Of a stretch of DNA of 64,000 nt, positions 45,099 to 56,441 are shown one piece after another. The first letter of the stretch is position 1. Every line of letters begins with the position of its first letter. Source of the stretch: Malachius bipustulatus (lineage: Eukaryota; Arthropoda; Insecta; Coleoptera; Melyridae); contig OU342630.1 in the NCBI GenBank assembly GCA_910589415.1, positions 372,001 to 436,000 of the forward strand, read 5' to 3'. A program made the position numbers and the translations under genes. The notes under the pieces are model-generated. The model saw nothing but the letters and a program-made list of their open reading frames with translations, did no database searches and had not been told where the DNA came from.

Positions 45099-46774
45099 TT
45101 AGATCATTACAGCTCATAGATGCGCCCCTACCATTCCACTACTAGCAGACTGGTGAAGCCAAGATAACTCGCCTACTGTGACGTCACTTGTGGGTAGAAA
45201 CCTCGTGTAAAGCTAGTCTTTTACGTGTGTTCCATAGTGTTTTAAAGTTTTGTTTGATCGTTTTTGATTAATTTTACAATAATAATTATGGTTCAATAAT
45301 TGTGTTGTGCTTATAAGTGTGCAGAAAGATATAATAGCGCATCGAATGTATCATTTCACCTTTAAGTAATTTTTTTCTAATTAGTTATTTAGAGTTAAAA
45401 CTTATTCTTAATTTAGAATAGTTTTAGGTATTGGTGGGCATTTGTAGGTATTAGATCAATGACAATTTTCTCACTTTGAAACCTATCAATATGTCACCCT
45501 CAATAATTTAAAATAATTTACAAGTTGAATGCCTCAAAAATATGCCTAATAATTATTATTAATAGGTAGTTACCTATAATAATTCATGATCACAACTCTT
45601 ACTTATTTTTTAGAATCTCTCCATTACTGATGAAATATTGATGATATAACAAACGATTTTTAGTTTATTATGATGATTTTATTGATGATTTTACAGACTT
45701 GCTGTCAACCTAAGAGTAGCAGATTAGTTCCGCTCTTGGGGGTTACTTTTATGACTACTGCCCTATATTGTTAAAGTCATAAAATACGGTTGTTAGATAA
45801 ATATTCCGTTTTATCTCTGGTTCCACTATAGTAAAATAATTATGTATAATAACTTAAAACTCTACTAATAATTTTATATTGACAATATTGACGGTTTGAA
45901 ATGTTATAAATCATAATAATACTAATATATATAGCTACTTATGGACCTTCTGTGAATCAGAATACCTAATACATTTTATCTTAGACCATAACAGCTCATA
46001 TGGTCTAAGCATTTTATACCTACATCTAATTAATATACCTACTCAATGAACACGCGATAAAAATTTAAGTTCATGTAGGAAATTCAAAACTACACGGAAA
46101 ATTTGCTGTAGAGGTAGACACGTGTCATTCAAGTTTTCTAGATACAGGGTGTTAAAGTTTTATAAGGAAACAACATTTTTATTATTATTTTGTTGTCATT
46201 GTCAAACATAATATTGTTGCAAGTACGAATGTCTTACAAGGGGAGTGTTTGAATTTGCATACAAATTCTGACAGAATAAGAAGTAAACTTACAAAACAAA
46301 TTTTATTTTGTAATCAGTGAATATATCTGTAAGTATATACCTATTTTCTTTGAAATTTAAAACAATTTTGCTATAGAATAATGTCCAGCAGGGTAGTGTT
46401 ATCGAGATATGTGTTGGTAATGTATAGAATTAATTTATATAAATAGTTTATCATTAAGAAGTACCTATACAATTATTATTGAAAGAGGTTTTAAAGATTA
46501 ATTAATTACCTACATCATTTATATTAAATGTTCCTGTATAATTACCTACATGTTTGTATTCCTTAATATCTTATCTTCCTAAATAAACTATTAAATCACA
46601 TAAATAATGGCCTCGGCTCCTGTAATGAGTCAAAATGTAAAAGAAATGCAGAATCCGTCATATAACTCTTCATGTTATTTGAACGCTTTTGCCCACAACT
46701 GAGTCATCGCGCCGGCGAGGTTCTGGCTTCACCGTATCGAGACTAGGGCGCGTCTATGAGCTGTTATGGTCTAT
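45099..46774. mobile_element. MULE-like element, 1.7 kb, 10-bp duplication
   Basis: Ends carry TAGATCATTACAGCTCATAG on the left and TAGACCATAACAGCTCATAG (inverted) on the right, extending imperfectly further in (GCGCCC, GGTGAAGCCA, GTTGTGGG). A 10-bp direct repeat GACCAATACC flanks it (45089-45098, 46775-46784). Duplications of 9-11 bp with long inverted ends suggest Mutator-like (MULE) transposons. The interior is very AT-rich with no transposase, so it is non-autonomous. It sits within the old minus-strand LINE. Confidence 0.7.
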
Positions 46775-46789
46775 GACCAATACCTCCAT

Positions 46790-47390
46790 GTCTACCCCGA
46801 GGAAAAGCAAGGTGCATCAACTTTATGTTGGACTCTCTAAGTATTGTAATCTGTTCTGAAAGATCACTAATCCTTGAACCAAGATCAGCTCTCAGGGCAG
46901 AAATGTTGGAATCAGATTGGTTTAATAGAGTTTACCACATCGCAATTGCTGAGACGCCTAAAGCACCTGCTATTGAAACTGGCACCATATTCAATCGAGG
47001 AATTCCTTCAATGCGATATCAGTTCCCTGTAGCTACTAATGTGAATAATTAATTCTTGTATATGAATGAACTCTTTTGTAAACAAATATGACAAGGCTAA
47101 GACACCAATGATGTCACGCTGAATAAAGTTTATTTATTTATTTATTTAAAGAGACTCCACCAAACAGGTCATCCTCTCCATGAATTGCCCAAGCTTATAG
47201 ACAGGCGTGCCAGAGTCACCACACGATCTACAAAACAATCTGAGGGTGTGCTTCCCAAAAAGCTGCATAACTCGCGTCTCGGTTGCATTCAACCGGAGTA
47301 AACATGATGTATCTTCCCACATGAATCACACTTAATTTTCTTATTCAGCTCATCGCTGTTCAGGGTAGACTTGCCAGCTGCACAATTCAT
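46790..47390 (-). pseudogene. LINE ORF1 fragment with PHD-type zinc finger
   Basis: Read on the minus strand, 47388 down: MNCAAGKSTLNSDELNKKIK, then CDSCGKIHHVYSG, then LFCRSCGDSGTPVYKLGQFM in another frame. That is the PHD-like Cys-His pattern in ORF1 of CR1/jockey-type LINEs. Lower down, ISALRADLGSRISDLSEQIT is a typical ORF1 coiled coil. The reading continues past the MULE-like insertion into 45040-45098. Several shifts and stops are present. Confidence 0.65.
47127..47155 (+). repeat. (TTTA)n run after AATAAA, LINE 3' end remnant
   Basis: AATAAAG is followed by five TTTA units. A poly(A) signal with a short tandem tail is typical of some LINE 3' ends, here in plus orientation within the minus-strand LINE remnant. 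Confidence 0.5.
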
Positions 47391-47559
47391 CCTGGTCAAG
47401 GTGATCTATACAGCAATCACCCCAGAAATTCCACCAATAAACAGGAAATTGAATCCAATCTGGCAACTCTGTCAGGTCCTAGGTTCAATCCTGAGTGTTT
47501 ATTTACTTGATAACACCTGATAACAGCTTTTTTTATCAGCAGGTTCCTGTACTGTTACT

Positions 47560-47900
47560 GGCCAAATAACAAAAACAACTTACAATTTTTAAACTTCATC
47601 AGAGGTACTTACAACCATTAACAAAATGTTCAAGTCTCAGTCACAAATTAAAAAACCATTATTTCATCAAAAAATCTATCAACTTTCACTGCCAGTATGA
47701 TCCACAGTTTACAACAACTGACGTATGAATATTATGCACTGGTTCCACCATGCATGTGTCCCATTCTACTAAAGGGAGTGACCTAATTGTAATGAGGAAT
47801 ATTTAAGTTAGTTATATCATCAGCCACACACCAATGCTCACTAATACAAATCACGTCAGATCGCGTTAAATCGAGATTTAAAATTCAGCTCATCGAGCTC
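47560..47900 (-). pseudogene. LINE endonuclease N-terminal fragment
   Basis: On the minus strand the text ISEHWCVADDITNLNIPHYN is followed in other frames by FSRMGHMHGGTSA and VKVDRFFDEIMVF. This matches the start of CR1-type LINE endonucleases (catalytic Glu in SEHW). It lies upstream of an ORF1 fragment in the same orientation, the wrong order for one element, so it is a separate insertion or a rearrangement. Confidence 0.6.
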
Positions 47901-48678
47901 CCTGTCAAAGACCGTTCGCGTCCACTTCGTCACAGCTCGCTGCAGAAGGTCCTGCTCCAGGTCCACTGGTGGCTTTCTTTCGAAAAAACCCGCTTACTTT
48001 GATTGCGTTCGGACCAGAAAGCCGACACATACATGTGTCCAAGGATATGTGAGACGACTCTTATAAAAGGTAAAAAATTCTTGATCTGAATTATAAAGAT
48101 TATAATTATTAAGAAAACAAAAAAATTGTGTTCAGCCGTGCTTGGTTGAAGACTAATTTCTAACAAAGTATGCCTTGGAATTAAAAAAAAAATAAAAATT
48201 TCTGTGAAGTAAAGTGCTTTTAATGTAGCAAATACAAAGAAAAGTTATTTGAAAAAGTTGTTTAAAACCAAAAGTTAGAACTAGGTCAAATTTCAAAATC
48301 ATCGTCCAACTACAATCTTTAATAATTTTTAAATAAAATGCTTGGATTTGTGGAAAACATTAAAGAAATTAAAAATCATAGTTGGCCAATGGTTTTGAAA
48401 TTTGATATAAAGACTGAAATCGATTTTATGGCAATGTAAGTATCATTTTAATTTCAAGTTTGGATAAGCATTACAGTGGAACTGACCAGACCTAAACAAT
48501 GAGAATGAACATTTTTTAAGAGAGTGCGATGAAAAGAATGAAGTTGCTGGAAGTATGCTGCTTACTTAACTATTAATACCTACCCCAATTAGTTGATATT
48601 GTCGATAAACATCTAGGAAGTGTGAACGTCAATATGTGAAAGGAACATAAGTTAATAATTGTTCTTTTTTTACCTTAC
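47901..48678. other. LRSAM1 intron sequence, no further gene recognised
   Basis: Continues the decayed LINE for some 150 bp (minus-strand FFERKPPVDLEQDLLQ near 47930-47990), then becomes AT-rich with nothing recognisable up to the donor site of the LRSAM1 exon at 48679. Confidence 0.45.
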
Positions 48679-48905
48679 CTGCTTATCCATACAGATAACA
48701 CATTCGCTGGCAGCATTAGTGACCCTTTCGACGGGGGGAGCACTTGCTTCCTCTACCATAACTTCAGCGGGAAGTTCAGACAAGCGTGCATCCGTGTTCT
48801 GCTCCTTCCTATATATCTGAAAGGCTTCCAAGACTCGGGATCTGTCCACACGGTTAATGATACCCGCTTCAAGCAGGACATCATCAGTCACATCCTGAAT
48901 GGTAC
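48679..48905 (-). CDS. LRSAM1: LRSAM1 exon: SAM domain end, linker and first RING cysteines
   Basis: The 227-bp exon lies between an acceptor (TTGTCAG) and a donor CAG|GTAAGG. It encodes TIQDVTDDVLLEAGIINRVD and RSRVLEAFQIYRKE, the last helices of a SAM domain. A linker follows (LSELPAEVMVEEASAPPVER), then ECVICMDKQ, which supplies the first two RING cysteines. The first two bases complete a Cys codon begun in the exon at 60871-60989, and the last codon ends at phase 0, matching the last exon. Mammalian LRSAM1 binds TSG101 through P(T/S)AP motifs in this linker; here the nearest match is ASAP in EEASAPPV, so that contact may be lost or lie elsewhere. Confidence 0.94.
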
Positions 48906-49017
48906 CTGACAATCAAGAATTATACATGCTTTTATTGTTTTTAGTGATTTATTGTTTATTATTTTGTCATAACTCGGCCAATATTCAGTCCATACAGTGA
49001 GTTCCCTTTTCAATGCC

Positions 49018-49648
49018 ACATAGGGATTTACTTTACTTTACTTAAAAAAACTTTACCTCGTGTTGATAGTTTTCCTGTAGTAAATTTTTGATATTTTATT
49101 TCTCTGGATCGTAATACACATGGTCTGGTGCCAATGGAAGCAATACATTTTTAAATAAAACGAAAAAAGTGGAGCAATTTCTACTGATTTTCAAAACTAG
49201 TTAGCTGATGTGTTTGTTCACTGACGTCCAACAAATCTCTGACATTTCAATTATACACATGATTATTTAAATCAGTTTTAAATCTTGAACTAATACTACC
49301 TTTTTTATAATAATTGCTTGCATTAAGAGAAGACGACACTACTTCTTGTAGAAATCAAAATGCATTGAAACCCACAGTCAATCAACATGCAATATCGTTT
49401 AAATGGTCCATTGAGCTTATTGTTTATTGTTTATTATTGTTCAAACTGTCAAAAACTAGTTTTGAAAATTAGTAAAAATAGTTGCATTTCTTTTCATTTT
49501 AATTAAAAAAGTATTACTTCCGTTGGCACCAGACCTTCAAAATGTCGTTTAGAATAATGTGTATTAATCCAACGAGAAAAAATATCAAAAATTTACTCCA
49601 GGAAAACCATTAACACGAGGTAAAGTTTTTACATGTAAGTCCCTATGT
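49018..49648. mobile_element. Fold-back element, 631 bp
   Basis: CATAGGGATTTAC on the left and GTAAGTCCCTATG on the right begin arms of about 210 bp. Both contain AAACTTTACCTCGTGTT and CTGGTGCCAA-type blocks in opposite orientation. The terminus differs from the ACAGGGTG group. Located in the large LRSAM1 intron. Confidence 0.85.
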
Positions 49649-50040
49649 TGTATTGAGAAAGAAACTTTTATAAGTAAAGTATATCATTTACAGTATAAGT
49701 AAAGTATATCATACATTGGTCTGAAAACTCTGAAAACACTTTGAAAGATGAAATAGGTTTAATAATAATTCTCATTTTTATATGTACTTGATAAGAACTT
49801 GATTTTATTCGATATAAAATATGTGTTACTGAAGAACGGAACTTTGGTGCATTTTAAAAAACCGTACACAATGGTAAACATATTATAATGAGACCAGTCT
49901 CGAAAAATGTTATTAGTTGTTTCTTTAACATTCCAGTTTCATCATTTTCTTTGTTTACATATTTTTTATAATGGTTTAGTCAATGACACGTTCGCGACAA
50001 TCCAGTCACATGTCAGGAATGACGCATTGACGGCCAGTGT

Positions 50041-50277
50041 GGGCCGGTTGCACAAACACAAATTAAAAATTTTGAGATAATTACTGATTTTAAATTGTAA
50101 ATTTTGAAAATATGGCGAATATATTTAATGATCTTTTATTTTTTATCAGTAATTAACTCTTCTTAAAGGAAGTAAAACTTATTTTCAGCAATATCAGACC
50201 AACATTCTTATAATACAGGGCATTTTAAAATCAGTAATTATCTGAAAATGTTTCATTTACGTTTGTGCAACCGCCCC
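50041..50277. mobile_element. MITE of the GGGCCGGTTG family, second copy
   Basis: GGGCCGGTTGCACAAAC at the left and its near complement at the right frame about 237 bp. The interior shares TTTTGAGATAATTACTGATTTT and the complement with the copy at 25849-26089. Confidence 0.8.
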
Positions 50278-50336
50278 TGTGAGTTCTACAATCTACGAGA
50301 ATGTGCCTACTGTTTCGACAATGCGTCAGAGGACTA

Positions 50337-51097
50337 TACAGGTGTCCCATAGAGTGGCATATCAAAGTTATGTTTTTTTAAATGGAATGCTCCTATGTTG
50401 TTGCATTTTTAGATTGTCTGAGAAGACAAAATAAGATTGGTTTTTACAGTTGATGTTTAAATTCAGACGTTTTTGAGTTATAAACAAGTGAAAATCGTAA
50501 TTTTTCAAGTTCAAGGTCCTGTAGAACGAAAGCGGTTCAAGATAGAGAAAGCTTACATGTCCCTATTTTAACTTTTTATGTACTATCTTATGGTATAGGA
50601 ACATTTGTACTTTCTTTGTTTTTTTTTTTTTATTTGGCGACACGTGGCGAAATCTCAGATTTTTTCAAATTTTTTATCATCCTGTATAAACATTTAATCT
50701 ACATCATAGGATAGTACATGAAAAGTTAAAATAAGGACATGTAAGCCGGTTTTCTCTATCTTCAGACGTTTTCGTTGTACAGGGTCTTGAATTTGAAAAA
50801 TGACGATTTTCACTTGTTTATAACTCACGAACTTCTCAATCTAAACACCAACTGTAAAAGCCAATCTTATTTTTTCTTCTCAGACAATCTGAAAATGCAA
50901 AAACATAGGAGCATTCCATTAAAAAAAAAACATAACTTTGATATGCCACTGTCATATGGGACACTCTGTATACTCCAAAATAATTTTAAATTATGGCCAT
51001 TGTGATCCTGTAGGTACTTGAATTCATAAATTTTTTTTTGAAAAAATCCATCGTGTGGCCTACAGAGACCGCTTTGAATGAGCTGGGACAACCTGTA
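50337..51097. mobile_element. Fold-back element in the diverged solo LTR
   Basis: TACAGGTGTCCCATAGAGTG on the left; arms match to about 50971 on the right (TATGGGACACTCTGTA). A further 120 bp ends in TGGGACAACCTGTA. Much of each arm (TTATGTTTTTTTAAATGGAA, CTTACATGTCCCTATTTTAA) is shared with 52073-52707 and 56565-56955. Confidence 0.8.
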
Positions 51098-51365
51098 TAA
51101 GAACCAGCGTGTGGCTGGAAGCAGTAGTAGTATCTTGGACGTGAAAGTGAAAGCTGAAGTATAGTAAGGAAGACAGAGCAGTAGTTACTTGAAAGTGAAA
51201 GTGAAGTCTGAAGTAAGGAAGCCAGTAGTGTTATAACCTACAGTGCACAAGAAAAGTAAGGAATAAATTCGATAAAACGAAAAGCGCTGTTTTTTTTGAA
51301 TAAATAAAAAAACAGGTCGATTTTGTTTTTGAGTTGTTCAACTTTTGACATAATATTGGGGTAAA

Positions 51366-51950
51366 CAGGGTGATGCGCGAAAAAGTGTTCTAGGGAGTTC
51401 AATCGTTTCCCAGGTATTTTGTGTAGTTTTTTGTAGTTCGTTGCGAAAATATACCCTGTCCGTTTTTTTTTTCAAACGTTAGAAAAACAAGGCAATAGAT
51501 TTTTAGGCATTCACGCAATTAAAAAGTTACTCGTAGTTTATCACATCGTAAAATATGGGTAATTCTGCTGAATTCGTATTAAAAATGTTTCAAATCACAA
51601 ACCTTGATCAGTATTTAGTGCGTGACTGTCACTGACATTAGCCAATCAGCTGGACGACAATCTTATCGTTTCAATCTAAGAGTATCAAGCTGCACTTTCT
51701 GTCTCACTCTCGCTCATCTTTTTAGAATTGCTGACGATTTAAACGTATTTCTGACAATACGTCCCAATTTAACTCGATTGACTATGCAATGCAATAGAAG
51801 CAGTAAGAAATATAACGAGATGATGTATGGTTAGTTATCACAACAGACAACACTCAGTGGACAAACTATACTTCAACTATTTAACTATTCCTCTAATTGC
51901 AGTAGTTCACGAGATTCATGTACTTATACATTGAAAAAACTCACCCTATA
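51366..51950. repeat. Possible element with ACAGGGTGA ends
   Basis: ACAGGGTGATGC at the left and ACTCACCCTATA at the right are short complementary ends. The right 60 bp recur near 59085-59150 (CTGCAGTAGTTTACGAGAT). The rest is not palindromic. Confidence 0.4.
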
Positions 51951-52831
51951 CAGGGTTATTTACGGTATACGCCACGGAAGTTTATGGCCGTGTCTCTGGA
52001 TTTTAGGATCTTTTTATTTTTGGAGTGGATAGAGACCCGGCAGAGGTACGTTTTAAAATTATATTCATAATGTACAGGGTGTCCCAAAAGCATGAAACAT
52101 ATCAAAGTTATGTTTTTTTAAATGGAATGCTCCTATGTTATTGCACTTTTAGATAGTCTGAGAAGAGAAAATAAGATTGGCTTTTACAGTTGGTGTTTAA
52201 ATTCAGAAGTTTGTGAGTTATAAACAAGTGAAAATCGTTATTTTTTAAGTTCAAGGCCCTGTACAAGGAAAACGGCTTAAGATAGAGAAAAACGGCTTAC
52301 ATGTCCCTATTTGAACTTTTTATGTACTATCGTATGATGTAGATGAAATGTTTATACAGGGTGATAAAAAAATTGAAAAATTCTGTGATTTCTCCACGCG
52401 TCGCCAAATAAAAAAATCAAAGAAAGTAAAAAATTTTCTATACCATAGGATAGTACATAAAAAGTTAAAATAGGGACATGTAAGCCGTTTTTCTCTATCT
52501 TGAACCGTTTTCGTTGTACAGGGTCTTGAACTTGAAAAATGACGATTTTCACTTGTTTATAACTCACAAACTTCTGAATTTAAACACCAACTGTAAAAAC
52601 CAAACTTATTTTTTCTTCTCAGACAATCTAAAAATGCAATAACATAGGAGTATTCCATTTAAAAAAACATAACTTTGATATGTTTAATGCTTTTGGGACA
52701 GCCTGTACATTATGAATATAATTTTAAAACGTACCTCTGCCGGGTCTCTATCCACTCCAAAAATAAAAAGATCCTAAAATCCAGAGACACGGCCATAATC
52801 TTCCGTGGCGTATACCGTGAATAACCCTGTA
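51949..52831. mobile_element. Composite fold-back, 883 bp, inner fold-back at 52073-52707
   Basis: The outer ends TACAGGGTTATTTACGG and the complement start 124-bp arms (with GAGACCCGGCAGAGGTACG). Exactly between them lies a second palindrome with its own ACAGGGTGTCCCAAAAGC ends. The same outer-inner order recurs at 56442, so it is one family and not a chance nesting. Confidence 0.88.
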
Positions 52832-53397
52832 TATGAAAATACATGATTTATCCATGATAAATTGTCCACGTGGCACGAACATCTATACGCGAACGATTAT
52901 TCTGCACTGTTTGGCATTCCTCGTCAACTATAACGCATCTGCTGCCAAATAATCACAAGGAGCGCGCGCGACTATTCTAGGCTTCTATTGGCTGCTGCCT
53001 AAGTGTGTTCTATTGAAAGGGTGTCTGACTGTTTATTTTATTGATTTAAATAAGTAAACTAACATATTCTAAAATTTCAGCTTTTCCAAAACAATTGCAA
53101 AAACTTTGGTTTTTCGACATATTATGTGCTGACACAGTGCTTTCGATTATTCAGCTGTCTGACAGTTTGATTAAGGTTATGCATAGTAATAACTACTTAT
53201 CTATTGATAAATTTTCAGCCTTTTCAAATCAATTTGAGATACTAATTAAAATTATTTAAAATTACACCTTTACGTGCTACCATGTGTCCCGACACCTGGC
53301 GTGCTGACTCTACAGAGGCTTTTTATGAGAATTTGAAAGTTTCTGACCGATCTGAAAGTTTCAGCCTTTTCAAACTCTTGCATTTTTTTGACACTAG
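52832..53397. other. Intron sequence, no gene recognised
   Basis: Contains three similar blocks TTTCAGC(C)TTTTCCAAA-like near 53077, 53213 and 53360, about 140 bp apart, suggesting an old tandem repeat. Nothing else is visible. Confidence 0.4.
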
Positions 53398-53405
53398 CCT
53401 TGGAC

Positions 53406-54643
53406 CAGTGACGGCTCGTGCTTCAAAAAATTGGGTCGGCCAGCCAATGGTGGAAATAAAATGTAGGACCTTATATGTGGGGAGGGGTCCGGGGAAAAGG
53501 CCCCCGCGGAAAATGCAATGCAGGCGAATTTTTTTTACGGTTCAAGGTCACGCGAATTCCCGTAAGTTCAAAATTTACTTATATGTAAAAATAGGAAAAA
53601 TCGTCGAATAGGAAAAATAGATGACGAAGAAAGTAATAAAATAAAAATGTGCTTTTGCTTGAGTCACTGAATGAATGCAATATTATGCTATGCATGCATT
53701 GACACCATATTATGGATGGATAACACGCGCGGTACGGCTAGCCGACCCTGGCCCTGGCTACTGGCGCTGGCTGGTAGGTATAAGGATAAAGAAGTACACA
53801 GGCATTGAAGATTTCATTATTATTTTCCGTTCTAGGAATTTATATCTATTGAATCCCTTCCGTAAAACGGTATTTTTAGTTTATTTTTTATTCAAAAAAT
53901 ATTAATGAGTGTAGAAGTACGCAGTTGACTTGACAATATCGGTAGTTTGCGAATTCTAATACCTAGTTATTTTTTTTAATTGCATAAAATAGGTAAACAA
54001 ACTCGCACACTGAGATTAAATAAATAATTTAATAAATTAATCTTAAATAATTAATTATTAAATAATAAGTCTACTAAATTAATTAAATAAAGCTCTAAAA
54101 AGTATTTTGGCAAGCAAGAAACACCTTTTTTGTTTCTGTTACTACAAGTTGCATTTTCATAAAAAAATCTTAATAAAAATGCGTTCGACTCGCATATGTT
54201 CCATCCCAATAATGCAGCGAGGATCGCCCAAGAGAAGAGCGCCTGATAGATAGATACCCAAGTACGGCCAGGAGGCTCTCGGCCGTGCCTGTGTGGAATA
54301 CGCTACGCCGGCCGTGCACTGTAACTCTGCGATTTGGAAGCGACACAGTTTGTGTGCCGTATGTCTTCGATTAACCAGCACTCTCGCGCCCAGCATCAGC
54401 CAGCCGACCTTACAATTTATTTTCAACTTAACTTATGGATCACTCGCTATTCACTATAGCTCTACACTTTTGCTTTTTGCTTAGATTTTTAGGCAAGAAA
54501 AAACATTAAAGGGTATTATTGCAAAGCTCTCAGAAATTAAAATCAAGTTTATTTTATTATTTTCTAAAAAAATAATGTTATTTACTGGTGCAGTGGTTTG
54601 GGTCGGCCGGGCCGACCTTGCCGTCCCTGACGAGCCGTCACTG
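53406..54643. mobile_element. hAT-type non-autonomous element, 8-bp duplication
   Basis: CAGTGACGGCTCGT and its complement frame 1238 bp, flanked by CCTTGGAC (53398-53405, 54644-54651). A CAGTG start with an 8-bp duplication is the hAT signature. GGTCGGCC(GG) blocks recur inside both ends. No transposase domain is recognised. Open stretches inside have no known motifs. Confidence 0.85.
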
Positions 54644-54651
54644 CCTTGGAC

Positions 54652-55251
54652 TATTATAACACTAAAAAAATTAAAAATATATATATATCCCATTCCAGAT
54701 GTTTTCAAATTCAGAGTTGACTTGATGTTTAAATTTGAAAATTTAAAATTAAATTTGAATTATGTTATGTTATGGAAAATTGGGTTCAGCTGAAGATAAT
54801 AGAGATTTCGAGTTTAAATTAGATTTTATTATTGGGACAGTTGAATTTATGGCTTTTAACAAATAAAAAATAATTATAATTAAAAAAGTCAAAACGAAAT
54901 TATTTGGATTGTTTAAAAAAATCAGGAGAGGAAATGAAAAAAGTGAATAAAAATTGGTATCAATAAAAATAAGTTTTTGCTTATACTTACAGTTTTTTAA
55001 GTAAATGCTTACGTTCATAGAAATAAAGTTTCAGTAAGAGCTTCTACTGAAAGTAGATACTTATTTTCTAAAAGTATTTGCTTATACTTACAAATCGAAT
55101 AAGTAATTATTACTTAAATTTATATTAATAATATGTAGTTGATACTTATAGAAATCAGTACTTATTTACTTAAAAAAATATAAGTACACTATCGATGATC
55201 TTATTTAAGTCAAATTGATGTGAAGCGTCAAATTGCTAATAAGAAAATAGA
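54652..55251. other. Upstream region of the Harbinger gene with repeated ACTTA motifs
   Basis: AT-rich. From about 54970 to 55195 the motifs TACTTA/TAAGTA occur more than ten times in both orientations, including GCTTATACTTACA at 54975 and 55080. Such subterminal repeats often serve as transposase binding sites. Element termini could not be fixed. Confidence 0.5.
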
Positions 55252-56290
55252 ATGTTTAATGCCGTAAGAGCACGTAAGGAGTATAAAACTCGTAGGGAAA
55301 ACCCCACTCTTCAAAATTTTATAAAATTATATCGATTTAGTCCTGAAAATGTGGAATGGTTAGCTCTACACTTTCTTGGGAATAACGCTTATGAAACAAG
55401 AGGTGGAGCTTTGGATTCGTTCACAAGAATTAAAATATTTCTGAGGTATATAGCAGATCCTGGTAAATATTCAGAAGAAAATAAATATAGTATTTTATAA
55501 ACAAAGCGAAAGGTTTTCAGATTGGCGTCGGTGAAGATATAGGTGTTAGTCAAGCAACTGTTTCTACTACTGTAAGATGGGTTGCCCAAAAAATTGCTGA
55601 AAAAGCTCATACTTATTTGGATTCGCTTTCCTCAAGTAACTTTATCAAAAATTAAGTATGTACCTCCTTTAAAACTAAAATAGCTCTGCATTATAGGACA
55701 ACGAAGCTATTCATCGGGAAAAACAACGATGGCTACGAAAGTTTCGGTTTCCTACAGCAATTGGAGCTGTAGATTGCACTTTGATAAAAATCAAAAAAGT
55801 TCATGAGAACAGGCATGGAAACGAATATATTTGTAGAAAACAGTTTTCAGCTATTAATGTGCAAGCTACATGCAATGCAGACGAATATTTTACTAGCGTG
55901 AGTGCTGAGTGGCCGGGCTCAGTGCACGATAGTCGCATTTGGCGAAATAGTTCGATTTGTCGAGTTGTTCTGTTAGGAGATCAGGGATACGGCATAGAAA
56001 GATGCTTAATGAGGCCTTTTAGAAACCCTCTCACACCAAGAGAAATAGCACTGAATAACCTTCTAAAGCACGAAAGAGTAATAATAGAGAGATGTTTTGG
56101 ACAACTGAAACAACGTTTTCCTATCCTCCAGGGTACCGTAAGGGTGTCCCTTAATTCGATACCAAACCTTGTTGTAGCACGCTTTGTGCTTCATAATGTA
56201 GCAAAATATTTGAAAGACGTTGCTATTATAGATGAAGATAATTTAAAAAAAATAAAAACAAAAATTGAAAATTTCATTTTTTTTTTTTAA
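55252..56290 (+). pseudogene. PIF/Harbinger transposase (HARBI1-like nuclease), probably broken
   Basis: Three blocks in order. 55252-55460: AVRARKEYKTRRENPTLQNF and YETRGGALDSFTRIKIFLRY, the N-terminal region. About 55513-55625: GFQIGVGEDIGVSQATVSTTV, a helix-turn-helix. From 55680: FPTAIGAVDCTLIKI with the first catalytic Asp, AEWPGSVHDSRIW, LLGDQGYG with the second Asp, and VIIERCFGQLKQRF with the Glu, ending at 56288. Blocks 1 and 2 join in frame if a 50-bp GT-AG stretch (about 55463-55512) is an intron. A second candidate intron (GTATGT...TTATAG near 55656-55701) is preceded by an in-frame TAA, so it may be damaged. HARBI1-type nucleases cut at TTA/TAA targets; several TAA/TTA-flanked MITEs in this window are possible substrates. 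Confidence 0.82.
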
Positions 56291-56441
56291 ATATTTTGAC
56301 AACTAATAATGACAGCTCAAATTTCTTTTCAGATTATCAATCAGCACAAAAATACGCTACTTTGCCCTAATTTAACCAACTTCGTATCTCTTAAGATAAG
56401 CGAGATCCCCATAGTGGCACGCGAAAAACGGACAGTCTGTA
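56291..56441. other. Fragment of a fold-back arm
   Basis: The part near 56350-56430 (CTAATTTAACCAACTTCGTATCTC) resembles the arm of the element at 29882-30566. No gene. Confidence 0.4.

Larger units (their letters stand above)
49883..51240 (+). repeat. Diverged solo LTR of the gypsy family, plus strand, interrupted twice
   Basis: ATAATGAGACCAG, TTCTTTAACATTCCAGT, TTTTCTTTGTTTACAT, GTCAATGACACGTTCGCGAC and CCAGTCACATGTCA follow the order of the LTRs at 3451 and 10108 read on their own strand. Later blocks (CCTACTGTTTCG, GACAGAGCAGTA, AGCCAGTAGTG) continue it after a MITE (50041-50277) and a fold-back (50337-51097). The end is not clear. It is much older than the copy at 3447-10646. Confidence 0.7.

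Noticed and set aside
53282..53611. 109-residue frame crossing the left end of the hAT-type element
   Set aside because: It spans the target duplication and element end, so it cannot be an ancestral gene.
54157..54426. 89-residue minus-strand frame in the hAT-type element
   Set aside because: No hAT motif (no dimerisation or DDE blocks) could be seen; likely chance.
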